From Dryococelus australis (taxonomy: Eukaryota; Arthropoda; Insecta; Phasmatodea; Phasmatidae), in assembly GCA_029891345.1 (NCBI GenBank), contig CM056993.1, positions 276,784,016 to 276,848,015 on the forward strand: DNA of 64,000 nt, in the 5' to 3' direction. The notes under the pieces were generated by a model. It worked only from the letters and a program-made list of their open reading frames with translations. It searched no databases and was not told the DNA's origin. How positions within the stretch are numbered: the first letter of the stretch is position 1; each line of letters begins with the position of its first letter. Of this stretch, positions 12,199-22,084 are shown piece by piece. The translations under genes and the position numbers were made by a program.

Positions 12199-12507
12199 TA
12201 TAAGCTGTTCACGATTAACTAAGCACTTTTGAAAGCAACCTTTGAAAAATGTCACTGCCTCATCCTGCGGGAAATTTCAACACGCGCACTTAGTGGCATG
12301 AGCCAGGTGAAAGTTGGTAGCGAAGGTGAGAAAGTACTTCCATGTCCCAACGATGAATTGAAAGTGTCAGACAAACATTTCGCGGTATTGAAATGATTTA
12401 ACTTTCTTTTTTTTTTTTTTTAATAAATGCAAGCGTAAAAATTAGCAAATTAGTAGAACGTTTACTTTTCTAATAATTGCACGATTTCACTTGACCCACG
12501 CATGAAT
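12199..12507 (-). mobile_element. MITE family A, copy 4, truncated at right
   Basis: The intact left end (TATAAGCTGTTCACGATTAA) and A interior are present, but the sequence leaves the family at ACCCACGCATGAAT, so about 100 bp of the right end is missing. Confidence 0.75.
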
Positions 12508-12752
12508 CAGTGGCGTGTGGTGAAGTGTTGCAAGGTAAGCTGGTGCTTGCTCACAACTGTACATTATCTGTGCACGCAGCAGGAGCCAGTAACCACCTTG
12601 CAGCCTAAGGAAACTGAATGTATTCCGACCACTCACAAGCGAGCAGCAAGGGACCCATTACACGCGTTCTGCGGCGTCAGCTGCCGAGCTACGTTTTACT
12701 GGTGGAAGACTTTCGAGTACCCTCCTCATGTTCCTCCGGTCAGCCCAACGGC

Positions 12753-12967
12753 TGGATGAGGTAAGACGAGACGGGGAGACGCGGCGGAACTGAAGACGGG
12801 GGGAGGAAACAGGAGCGCCCCGAGAAGACCTACACGCCACGGCAGTGTCCGCAACACTTCCAACATGCAAGCCCTGCGTCAGAAAATTTCCCGCCCACCT
12901 GGGATCGAACTGGGGACCTCAGGAGAGGGAGGCCAATGGTTAAGGGATTGAGCCAACCGCGGGTTCC
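12753..12967 (-). mobile_element. tRNA-derived SINE, family S4, copy 2
   Basis: The minus-strand head GGTTGGCTCAATCCCTTAAC and B-box-like AGTTCGATCCCAGG match S4-1 at 2385-2617. Both have a long spacer and the GTCTTC...GGAA body. Confidence 0.55.
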
Positions 12968-14945
12968 TTTCAGTATAGAAACGATCGCTATTATGCTCGA
13001 AATGACATAAAAAAAAAGTTGAACTGGCGATGACTTGAGACACAATCAACACATGAAAATATTTGAGCACTGTGTCTATAGTCAATAAATTTGGGGCACC
13101 GCCACAATCAGAGGATCCTCCGTATTTAGAATTTCCGTGCATAACCATATGAAGAAAATAGTAAGGAAGAAAAAGTAACTTCTAGAAAAGGTATACCGTA
13201 AAGATTTTACGAAGGACGTTTCGTGTTATGACTACGCTGGACTACATTAAGTAGGGGTAAACATAATGCATTACTTTCTAAAATAAAATTTAAAAAATCC
13301 GCCCAGTATAGCATAATAACACAAGACATCCGTTATTGTTAACTATAGCGTACTTATTGTCCGTTATGAATATACGATTGGTATTTCGTATAGCGCAATT
13401 TCATGCAGCAACAGTGTGTTATCACCATTATTTCTACGACCTACGTTTGTGGCAAAGACAAGACAAGTATTTATTGCAAATGAGTATCTCCGTTTAATGA
13501 AATCCATGCACTCAAGAGTTCCACGTAAATTACAGTATATCCTGTCATATTCGGAAATAAACCAGTCTTACCAACTCCATTTTTAACGGCGTACAGCATC
13601 CCTGTGAAGCTGTATACACTAACTTAGAAATTAACTAACTTGTCGATGGTCCGTGGATTGTCTTTGAGTACTGTTCTCACTCATCACACTTACCTTTGTA
13701 GCAACACGTCACTTCTCGATTTTGGGATTCATCGAGCAGATGACAGGTTCTCATTACAAGAGCTGTTATCAAGAATGTTCCACTTGACCTTTAAAAAAAT
13801 ACATTAGTATATTTACACATTTGCATGCATTTGTCATGGTCGCATATCTTCTAAACCAGCGATGGCAACACTGGGAACTTAAGGCTCAAAGGTACTGTTC
13901 TTTCCATTTTACACTCATCTGTTTTACAGTAAATGCCTAAGCAGCCGTATGCGTCCTCGTTTTAAATGTGTAAACGATTTTTCATCTTTAACTATAATAG
14001 CACAGAAAATATGCAAATCGGGCAATCACATATGAATCTTTTATCGTCCCTGAATATTTCCCTTTAAAAAATATAAATTATTTTCTGAGCCAATACGTGA
14101 CAGCGTAACGGTTCAGACGAACTGCTGTATCCACTGAGTTCCCTTCACATCACTTCACTTTACCTGTAGGCCTACATTAAGTATAGTGGATGCAGGTGTC
14201 ACATCACAATGTACCAGAAAGAAATTTTGGACGGAATTCGAGACAAGGACTAGGAGATGTGCAGTGTAATAGCGTACATCAACTACAGGTTCGAAAAACG
14301 CTACACATTCATCGTTCATAATTCAGTGCCACAAGTTCGGGATTAAATATGCGTTTACTAAGTTTTGATAATCGAGAAACATCGTAAACAGGACATTTCT
14401 AACAACCTGAAGAAAAAAAATTGTCCGATTTCCAGTCTAGTTTAAGTGAGTACACGCGCAAAACAGTTTGATGAGAAGTACAGCAAAAACCCGCTGGGAA
14501 AAAGATATGTCAGACGAATCAGTGTGTTCTGTTCAATAACGACACGCAAAAATGTAAGCTGTTTGAACCCAAAATTATGTCTGAATATAGATTTTGTTTG
14601 TAATAACAGCTGTGTTGTGTTGCCGGCATCGTGTATTGGCTTCGTTTCGTTTGCCGAGCAAATACATTTCGGCTTGTTCACACAGAAGTTTATCTCTCAT
14701 CCATCTCTCCGTGGAGCTACAAGTTATTTTATGTATGGCAGAACAAGTGACTGGTACACTTGTCGTAGAGATCGCGTGATACAGCAGCAACACCTAACAC
14801 GTAAAAGTTAGACCTTGACCAGATTTTTATTTAAGGAGCCTTGCCTAGTTGAGTGGAGAAGTGCGTGGCCGGCCCCAGCAGACACTTTTTCCCCTCCTCA
14901 AGGTTCACTTGTTTTTTTCAATCCGAAAGTTTATAACATTACATT
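12968..14945. other. Intergenic, no supported gene
   Basis: AT-rich sequence without recognisable repeats. ORFs at 14442-14811 occur on both strands over the same bases, typical of chance open frames, and show no domain. Confidence 0.5.
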
Positions 14946-15093
14946 TATAGTCCATTCGCGGTTTATCCAGACTTTGTGAACCAACCCTATGAAAAATCTC
15001 CCCATGTATGACGTGTTTGGTTGTATTCTAAATATTCCGTGTAGAACAAACTTTTATTTTCGGTTCACTTAAAAGTATCTTAATTTTGAGTAA

Positions 15094-15518
15094 AGGCAGT
15101 TCACGATATAGTGAGCACTTTTGAAATCAACCTTAGAAAAAGTCACTGTCCCTGCCTGCTTATATTTTAATGGACGCACCGAGTGACATGCACCCAGAAC
15201 AGTTGGTAACAATGGATGGAAAGTAGTTCCATAGCTTACCGTTGAATAAAAAGTGTTAGGTAACCATTTGTGGTAATTTAAATAATTTCCTTAGCTTTCA
15301 GCTTATTTTTACTGCCTCGAAATGTAAAAAATGACCAGATTTGTAAAATAATTATTTTTCTAATCATTTCAGAATTTCACTTTGACCGAAGCATAAATAA
15401 AGTGATGAAGCCCATAACAATGATAATTTTACATAAGGCGGAAGATTACACAACGCGCATACAAGTAGAACCTAAGCAGGGGTTCCAAAAGTGCTCATTT
15501 TACAGTGAACAGCCTATA
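15094..15518 (-). mobile_element. MITE family A, copy 5, nested in B9
   Basis: A full-length A copy, from GGCAGTTCACGATATAGTG to ACAGTGAACAGCCTATA, with GTTGGTAACAATGGATGG inside. It must be younger than the B element it splits. Confidence 0.8.
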
Positions 15519-15815
15519 AATCGATTTTTTACTTATATTTTATACTAACTGTTACTTGCGGCGTCATACGCGAGCAAAATTCAAACCTTAATTATAACGA
15601 CCAAGTGCTCTATCTTTATGGTTGGTGGCATATTTTATATATTCCCGAAGGAACTGTTCGTTTTTTCCGGGATGTAACGTACCCTATGTGCCAATCCTGA
15701 ATATAATCTACAGCGGCACCAAATTTCATCCAAATCCGTCGAGGCGCTACGACGTGATTGAGCAACAAACAAGCATATAAACTTTCGCATTTATAATATT
15801 GTTAGCATTAGGATT
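15519..15815 (+). mobile_element. Probable 3' end of a non-LTR retroposon (LINE/SINE tail)
   Basis: It contains AATTTCATCCAAATCCGTC, then GATTGAGCAACAAACAAGC and CTTTCGCATTTATAATATT. This order is common at 3' ends of RTE-like and related non-LTR elements in insects. No reverse transcriptase frame is attached. The assignment is from remembered pattern only. Confidence 0.4.
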
Positions 15816-16011
15816 AAGATAGAAAGTATATTATTTCGTTTGTAATTAATATGAACAAAAACACGGAGAAAATAAGTGCGTTGGTAGTTACTAGTAAGAA
15901 ATAGTTCGCATGCAAATTATTACTAAAGCGAGTGTGCACGAATACTTAAGCATGGTTTCATAAAAGTCGAAAGTAAATATGAATGGACTATACGAAGAAT
16001 TGCAGGTTTAC

Positions 16012-17620
16012 TCCCACTGCCATGCACAGAACATAAACGCTGCACTGGGTGGGGGGGGGGGGGGGTAATTCGGGTGGTTTCCCATCTTGCCATGAAGACG
16101 CCTTAGCATTTTGTTAATTATGGTTGCCTCAGTTCATCAAGTGCTATATTGTGCCCCACTTGGTTAAACTGTGTTAAAATTAATAAGTATGATTACTATC
16201 CCATGAAATAAGCCAAACTATAGCCTGTTGTCGAACCTTTTATTATTCACCTTTTGAAATGGCTATGAAATATTCTTCAGTGCGGGAATTCCCAAAACAT
16301 AAACCCAAGAACTGAATTTGAACTACAGCAATAATTGAAACAGTATATCACTTTAGAATAAAAAATGGACTATTTTTCGTATAAGAACATGCAGAAACCA
16401 TAGCATCAGTACATGTGCAAAAAGGATTGTTTTAAAATTTTTAAAGTTGAATCATATAAAACTATGTGATAATAAAAAAATTAAAAAAAACACTTTATTT
16501 TAAACTTTTACCTCCTTGAAAGCTTCTGTTAAAGATTTTTGTTAAAAATTGTACTTTTTTTTCTTTAAGTCATAAATTTTGCCAATATGGAGTTGTCAAT
16601 AATATTATTTTGTAAATTGTGAATAATTATTGTCGCAAATTTACTGATTTTTTGGTTAACATTTCTATTTTTTTTTTTTTTAATTGGCAATTTTCAAATA
16701 GGATATTATAGATTGTATTGACTACTGCTGTGAATTATTTTGTGAATCTAACCCCAAGAAAATATATTAAGTAGCTCCAATTCTGTTTGTGATTCCATGT
16801 GTCAGGGGATTCACGGAATGTCTGACCTTTCCACAGCTCTCAATCGCGCAACTTTGAAAGCACCACATAGTTAAGCTTTTCGACCCGTCGTCTATTCTTC
16901 CACCATAGGGAGAAATTAACACTTCCGTGCACCTAATGAGTCGACAGTGACAGAATGAAATCACTAGAAACAAACGGTTCATTGTTATTATTACGCGAAA
17001 TGTTAACCGTATTGCGAACACAAAAGTCACGTTAAGTCGTCACTTTTTTTAACATTACATTTTCAATATAAATAAATAAAAACAAAGAACTGCTGTCGTA
17101 TGATATTGTAGTGCCTGAGCTAAAAATATTACGGACGGGTAAATTTTTTCAGAGGTTGATGTTTCAAACGCTCTCAATAAAATGCGAGCCAGCCTTATTG
17201 CTTTGTTACACCCACACCAATCACGTCGAACACATAAAATGGAAAGCTAGAACAGCCAATCGCAAACCATTCCCGTTTACCGGAAGAGCCGTACGCCAAA
17301 AATCTGAGCTCACGCCAAAATGTTCGCTCGCGGAAAGGATACACTTCGCTGATGTTTCACAGAGGTCCACTGTCCACATTAATTTTACTTAAACATATAT
17401 TAAATAAATGTAGTTTGTAAATGAACCAATAGAGAGCACTTGAGAATAACATTTCTGAAATCATAAACAAAATTACAGAAACGCAAAAATTATTCAATAA
17501 AATCGCACCATATTGAAAATGTTAAAGTAGAAAACCATTGCAGCACCTCGTTAGTTGTCCTACCAAAACTACAAAAAATCGGTATTAAAAATAACGAACG
17601 AACCAGAATGGCAATTAACT
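16012..17620. other. Intergenic, no supported gene
   Basis: AT-rich with a poly-G tract (about 16049-16066). Frames at 16767-17030 and 17111-17392 are open for about 90 codons each but have no recognisable domain. Confidence 0.5.
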
Positions 17621-17624
17621 CTGC

Positions 17625-18062
17625 TTCCAACCATACAAGTCGAACCAGGTTCGATTCCCGGCGGGGTCGTTTCCATGGAGGTATTAGTCTATGGAGTGGA
17701 AACCGAGACACGAAAGTGAAGCCGGTAATGAAAGACAAGGACAGGGCTAGTAGTGGCAAAAAGGTGCATATTTTACATTGCTTACTACGTAACTTTTGCC
17801 ACTCATAATATGGCGGCTGACGTAAACAATCGGTCTGCGCATGCGCAGTTGAAAGAAGTCAGACAAGAAATGTGCTTCACTTGATAAACATGGAGAAGAT
17901 AGGCTGTTGCCACTCCATCATCTATTACCTCCATGGTTGCGCCCGCATTTTCGCGCGGGAGAAGCGTGCCGCTCGATGCCGCTGGTCGGTGGGTTTTATC
18001 GGGGATCTCCCGTTTCCCCCGCCCTTGTGCGCTGTCACATTCTCACCCTCATAGGCTCTCAA
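17625..18062 (+). mobile_element. tRNA-derived SINE, family S1, split by MITE D2
   Basis: The left piece contains the perfect B-box GGTTCGATTCCCGGCGGGGTCG. The right piece from 17937 resumes with GCATTTTCGCGCGGG, GCCGCTGGTCGGTGGGTTTT and CCCTCATAGGCTCTCAAAA. The S1 body is interrupted just after the B-box. Confidence 0.7.
17673..17936. mobile_element. MITE family D, copy 2
   Basis: A 264-bp element with inverted ends CCATGGAGGTATTAG and CTATTACCTCCATGG and the same interior as 544-810. Its insertion in an S1 SINE, while copy 1 lies in an S2 SINE, shows independent mobility. Confidence 0.8.
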
Positions 18063-18963
18063 AAATTAGTTTTTACGGGAGTAGTATCCATTCCATCTTA
18101 GATTTTTCTTACAAATCTTTGACATGAAAATTTATGACCCGACATAATAAAAAAAATTAAAGCTAGCCATGTCATGCAGGACTACCTAACGAATGTTTTC
18201 AAATTTGTACTGCTTCAAATTATACCTGTATTTTTCCATGTGGGATTGACATATTTAAATAATTAGGTAATATTTGACTACGGGTACAGATGTTAAACTA
18301 ATCTTGTACGAAAAATACGTTGGATTCCGAAATAACTGTTAAGATGTTCGCTATGCCTTGACTACGTTGGTTTTTAAATATTGACTCCGAAAATTAAGTT
18401 ATGTCGAAAAATACCTACCTAAATTCAAGATGGCAACGGTACCTCCCCCTAAAGGGGGTAGTTTCCATTCCATTTTGGAGTTTTTTTTCCGATGTAGCTT
18501 ACTTTCCATACCAAATATTTAAAACCGAGAGTAGTCACGACATATATCATAGCTCAACACATATTTTTAAGTATACAGTATTCTGCCCGTTTTGTTTCGG
18601 TTGCATCTGTAATCGTAATCAAAGTTAATTAATTATTTATTGTTTTTCAATCCCGTGAGAAAATACACAAACTGAAATAAGACCTTTTTTGTTTCAAAAA
18701 TTTAAAGTACCTAGTTTTGTATGTCGCATTTACGTTTGATTTGTAATATCAAATATCAGTAGTAAGACACAAGTGGATATACGTAAACACAAGATATTAA
18801 CTCTTTCATTCTTACACTGATCTATACTTTCTGGTGTTGCAAATTATAAATTCTTTGATGCAACTGTACTTAAGATGGCAAAGAATTTGTTTCGTTACTG
18901 CACACAATAAGCAGTAGTCTTTGAGCTTGGTGGTTCAGTGATAACGTATCGTAGTAGCATGGT
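18063..18963. other. Intergenic, no supported gene
   Basis: AT-rich sequence. A 75-codon frame at 18401-18628 has no recognisable domain. No repeat termini were seen. Confidence 0.5.
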
Positions 18964-19200
18964 TATGGGTTGTTTACGGTAACAAGAACACCTTTGAGGC
19001 CTTAGTTACTATCTTATTGTCATCCTTTATTCTTTAATTTCTTTTTCAAATAAATATTGCCATAAAAGTAATAAACACAATGTGTAGATACCCCAACACT
19101 CTGAAGTTAACGTCCAAGGCAAACATAAAATATATTTATTGACTATCATTCCAAATGAGAGGACTTTCAAAAGTGCTCACTTTACCGTGAATAGCCTATA
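18964..19200 (-). mobile_element. MITE family C, copy 5
   Basis: A roughly 237-bp element whose right end AAAAGTGCTCACTTTACCGT... matches the A-family terminus. Its interior (AAGTTAACGTCCAAGGC, ACACAATGTGTAGAT) is the reverse complement of the C copies at 58489-58774 and 60052-60284. Confidence 0.7.
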
Positions 19201-19334
19201 GTAATCAGTCGCTCACAAGGGGGATCACTGGGCACTGAGACTCGCAGAGTACAGTACCGGACAAATGCAAGATTCCTGTGCAACATGTAGACGTTTGTCT
19301 ACAAGGGGCATGGAAGGGCTAAGGAAACGTCGCT

Positions 19335-19986
19335 CTTAAGGACGAAGTAAAGCAACTGCCTATGGAGCACTGCACCTGACTGTACAATGTGAAGAACTCA
19401 TAAAAAAAATAGTACAGACTCCAAAAAAATAGTCAGAAAAGTTTGATTTATGCTGTATATGAAAGAAGGATGTATATATTCTGCAATATTATAAAATACT
19501 TTCATAAAATATACTTTTTGAATGTTAAAAAAACATCTATATATAGAGTACGCGTTTTTAACAAAATTTCAGCTATTTTCGTTTTGGATGCTGCGGAAAG
19601 GTGAATTTACTAGAAAATCTTTTTCTAGAAAGATTGTCATAATATTTACTGTGAACATGTGTTATAAAATAATAGTGATAATGTATAGTATCTATTTTAT
19701 AATTAACTTTATTTGCGTCAGTTTCAGTCATAAATTTTTGTGACAAATGGACGCACATAAAATCAATTATAAAAATTATTTCGCACATTTTTATCACAAT
19801 TTTCTTACACACAAACATAGTAAACATTATGACGATATTCCATTACGAACATTTTTTTTTTAGCAAATTCTGCTTTCTGAAGCATCTAGAGTGGAAATAT
19901 GTTACAATTTTGTTTAAAATGCACACTATTTTAATCGATTGTTTTTATTTAAAAAGTATAGTTTAGTAAAATATTTTACAATGTGG

Positions 19987-20055
<69 letters not shown>

Positions 20056-20192
20056 TCTTCTTTCATATACAGCATAAATCGAACTTTTCTGACAATTTTT
20101 ATGGTGTATGTACTACTTTTTTAATGAGTTATCTTCACGTTGTATAGTCGGGTGCAGTGCTCCATAGGCAGTTGCTTTACTTCTATCTTAAA
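19335..20192. mobile_element. Giant foldback element (about 855 bp, one long hairpin)
   Basis: The left arm (from 19339) and right arm (to about 20188) are inverted copies over nearly the whole length. Outer 140 bp: GCAACTGCCTATGGAGCACT and TTATGCTGTATATGAAAGAA occur in the left arm and, reversed, in the right. Similarity falls toward the centre but is still visible, as in TTTTATAATTgATTTTATgT-like segments either side of a loop near 19731-19741. The right arm has gained a (TA)n expansion. Both ends abut TTAA. No coding capacity; short frames inside are chance. Confidence 0.75.
19989..20052. repeat. (TA)n microsatellite
   Basis: An expansion within the right arm of the foldback element. The left arm has only a short TA stretch at the matching place. 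Confidence 0.95.
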
Positions 20193-20218
20193 AGGCGCCC
20201 AAACCTCTGCACTTCACT

Positions 20219-20420
20219 GTGCACGATCGAGCGGAGCTGAAGGACGCGACACAGACACCTGCCTCGCACAAGCCGGAACGGAATAGCAATGAGCCAGTTA
20301 ACGACGAGGTGGCGGGGCTGTCGCAAGCCTCCAGCGAGACTCCAGAGCCCTCCTCCGAAACCTTGGCTGAAGGATCGAAGGTGGCCCGTGTCCTAAATTT
20401 CACAAGGGGGCGCCCCCCCC
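20219..20420 (+). other. Possible coding segment of unknown identity
   Basis: A GC-rich plus-strand frame encodes an acidic, Ser/Pro/Glu-rich low-complexity segment (for example ASSETPEPSSETLAEGSK). The composition is typical of disordered protein rather than of AT-rich noncoding DNA. The open frame runs on through a poly-C tract and into a family B MITE from 20552, so its true end, if real, is earlier. No splice site or homologue is convincing. Confidence 0.2.
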
Positions 20421-20661
20421 CCCCCCGGCCAAACCTCTGTAAGCTGACGACATTCCCACTTGGCCTTGAGCGCACCTCGACTGCAAATGGTCCCCCCCTA
20501 GGGCTTCGCGAAACTTTTAAGGTCGCACATCTGGAATGCGAGCAGTCGGAAACTATCGTCTGTTCGCGGTTTATTCACACAATTTTTTTTAATCAAACCT
20601 TTGAAAAATCACCCCATATATGACGTCTTTGGTTGTTTCCTAAATATGCCATGTTTCACAA

Positions 20662-20907
20662 GCGCGAGTGAGTGATGAGATTTAGGCGGCTCTTAACAGC
20701 AAGGTCTTGAGAGCTGATGAGGATGATTGAGGTGAGTATGGAACAGTGTCGGAATGCAAGGACGGGGGAAAACGGGAGATCCCGAGAAAACCCACCGACC
20801 AGTGGCATCGTCCGGCACGATCCCCACATACGAAAATCCGGGAGTGGGGTGGAACCCGGTTCGCCTTAGTGGGAGGCGAGCAGGCTAACCGCTCAGCCAC
20901 CGCGACC
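20662..20907 (-). mobile_element. tRNA-derived SINE, family S1, with 13-bp target duplication
   Basis: A 246-bp S1 SINE inserted into MITE B4. The direct repeats CCATGTTTCACAA at 20649-20661 and 20908-20920 are identical. The minus-strand head is GGTCGCGGTGGCTGAGCGGT, a tRNA-like A-box region. The 3' tail ends in CATCACTCACTCGCGC, an ACTC-type simple tail rather than poly-A. Full length for the family. Confidence 0.9.
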
Positions 20908-20984
20908 CCATGTTTCACAACCGTTTTATACTTTTATTAACGAAAAGTACCACATTTTTAGTAAAATCTAAGTGCTACACAAAT

Positions 20985-20991
20985 CCCCCCC

Positions 20992-21070
<79 letters not shown>
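20985..21070. repeat. Compound (C)n(CA)n(TA)n microsatellite
   Basis: Three simple runs in tandem within MITE B4: poly-C, then CA, then TA. Confidence 0.95.
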
Positions 21071-21073
<3 letters not shown>

Positions 21074-21313
21074 ATAATATTTCACTTTCATATGAACAAA
21101 AAAAAGAATAAAATACGTGTATCGGATTGTCCTCATACAAAATATGTTTAATCTTAGCGCGCGCGAATGCGGTGCGTTGTCTCTCTGGTGTAATTTTCTA
21201 CACTTGGTTAAGCTTTGTTTGTATGAGGCGGAGGAATATCCTGCAAGTACAATTTTAGCAGGGCTTCAGAAAAATTGTAAGTAACTGTGAATGTACTATA
21301 TACTAACTGTTTG

Positions 21314-21569
21314 CGGCAGCCACAGTGGTGTACTGGTTAGACTACTCGCCTCCCACCTATGCGAACTGGGTTCGATTCCCGACGAGGTCGCTCCCTGATT
21401 TTCGCATGTGTAAATCACGCCGGACAAATGCCGCTGGTCGGCGGGTTTCTTCGTGGCTCTCCGTTTCCCCCACCCTTTAATTCCGGCGCTGCTCCATACT
21501 CACCTCACTTCACCCTCATTGGCACTCAAGATCTCGATGTTAAAAGCCGCCCAAATCTCTCCACACACC
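21314..21569 (+). mobile_element. tRNA-derived SINE, family S1, with target duplication
   Basis: Direct repeats ACTAACTGTTTG (21302-21313) and ACTAATTGTTTG (21570-21581) differ by one base. The head contains GGTGTACTGGTTAGACTACT and the B-box GGTTCGATTCCCGACG. The body ends GCCGCCCAAATCTCTCCA. Confidence 0.85.
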
Positions 21570-21581
21570 ACTAATTGTTTG

Positions 21582-22084
21582 TACCATTGCTCGAATTCTT
21601 GGATGGCACGCTCTCCACAGCGGCCACCGCCCGCTAAGGTGGTGGATATCATATAGCTCTGGACGAAGTGAAGGTACGCTACGTAGAAAAAAGAGAGGTG
21701 AATACTTTCGTTTCGAGGGGCAGACTCCGAGGTCGAGCGGTCGTTTCTGATGCCGGTTCAACATTCACGAGTCAGTGATAAGGCGTTTCATTCACGCAAT
21801 AAACGCGAGGCACTGCAGAAAAAAAAAAGACGTACGAGAATGGTAAGATACACCCACGTGCAAGGCAACACCGACTGGTACGGCGACTCAGTAAGAGGAA
21901 CTTCGAAGGTCGTTCTCCGGGACGAATGAAATGAGGCTGCTTCTAAGAAGAAGCGATGCACCGACCCCCGTGAGTTAGTGCTCGACGAACTCAAGTGGAA
22001 CCAGTGATGGGTAGTATCAAATGTTTCCACGAATCGAATACTTTGTTATTAGAATACTTGTAAATATCGAGAACTTTCACATAC
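21582..22084. other. Intergenic, no supported gene
   Basis: Moderately GC-rich DNA with two overlapping minus-strand frames (21540-21764 and 21788-22030). No domain is recognisable. It may include the 5' untranslated part of the mariner-like element that follows. Confidence 0.4.

Larger units (their letters stand above)
14946..15992 (-). mobile_element. MITE family B (B9), split by nested insertions
   Basis: The left piece 14946-15093 has the B terminus TATAGTCCATTCGCGGTTT. The right piece 15822-15992 has the B interior and the terminus GAATGGACTATA. Between them lie an A-family MITE and a segment that looks like the 3' end of a LINE. Confidence 0.7.
20552..21300 (-). mobile_element. MITE family B (B4), split by an S1 SINE
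   Basis: The left piece 20552-20661 has the B terminus (GTTCGCGGTTTATTC) and CCATATATGACGTC. The right piece 20908-21300 continues with the B interior and ends AACTGTGAATGTACTATA. The duplicated 13-bp target flanks the SINE, and a C/CA/TA microsatellite has grown inside the right piece. Confidence 0.8.

Noticed and set aside
17111-17392. 93-codon frame as a possible gene
   Set aside because: No domain or splice signal is evident, and neighbouring sequence is AT-rich with no supporting exon.
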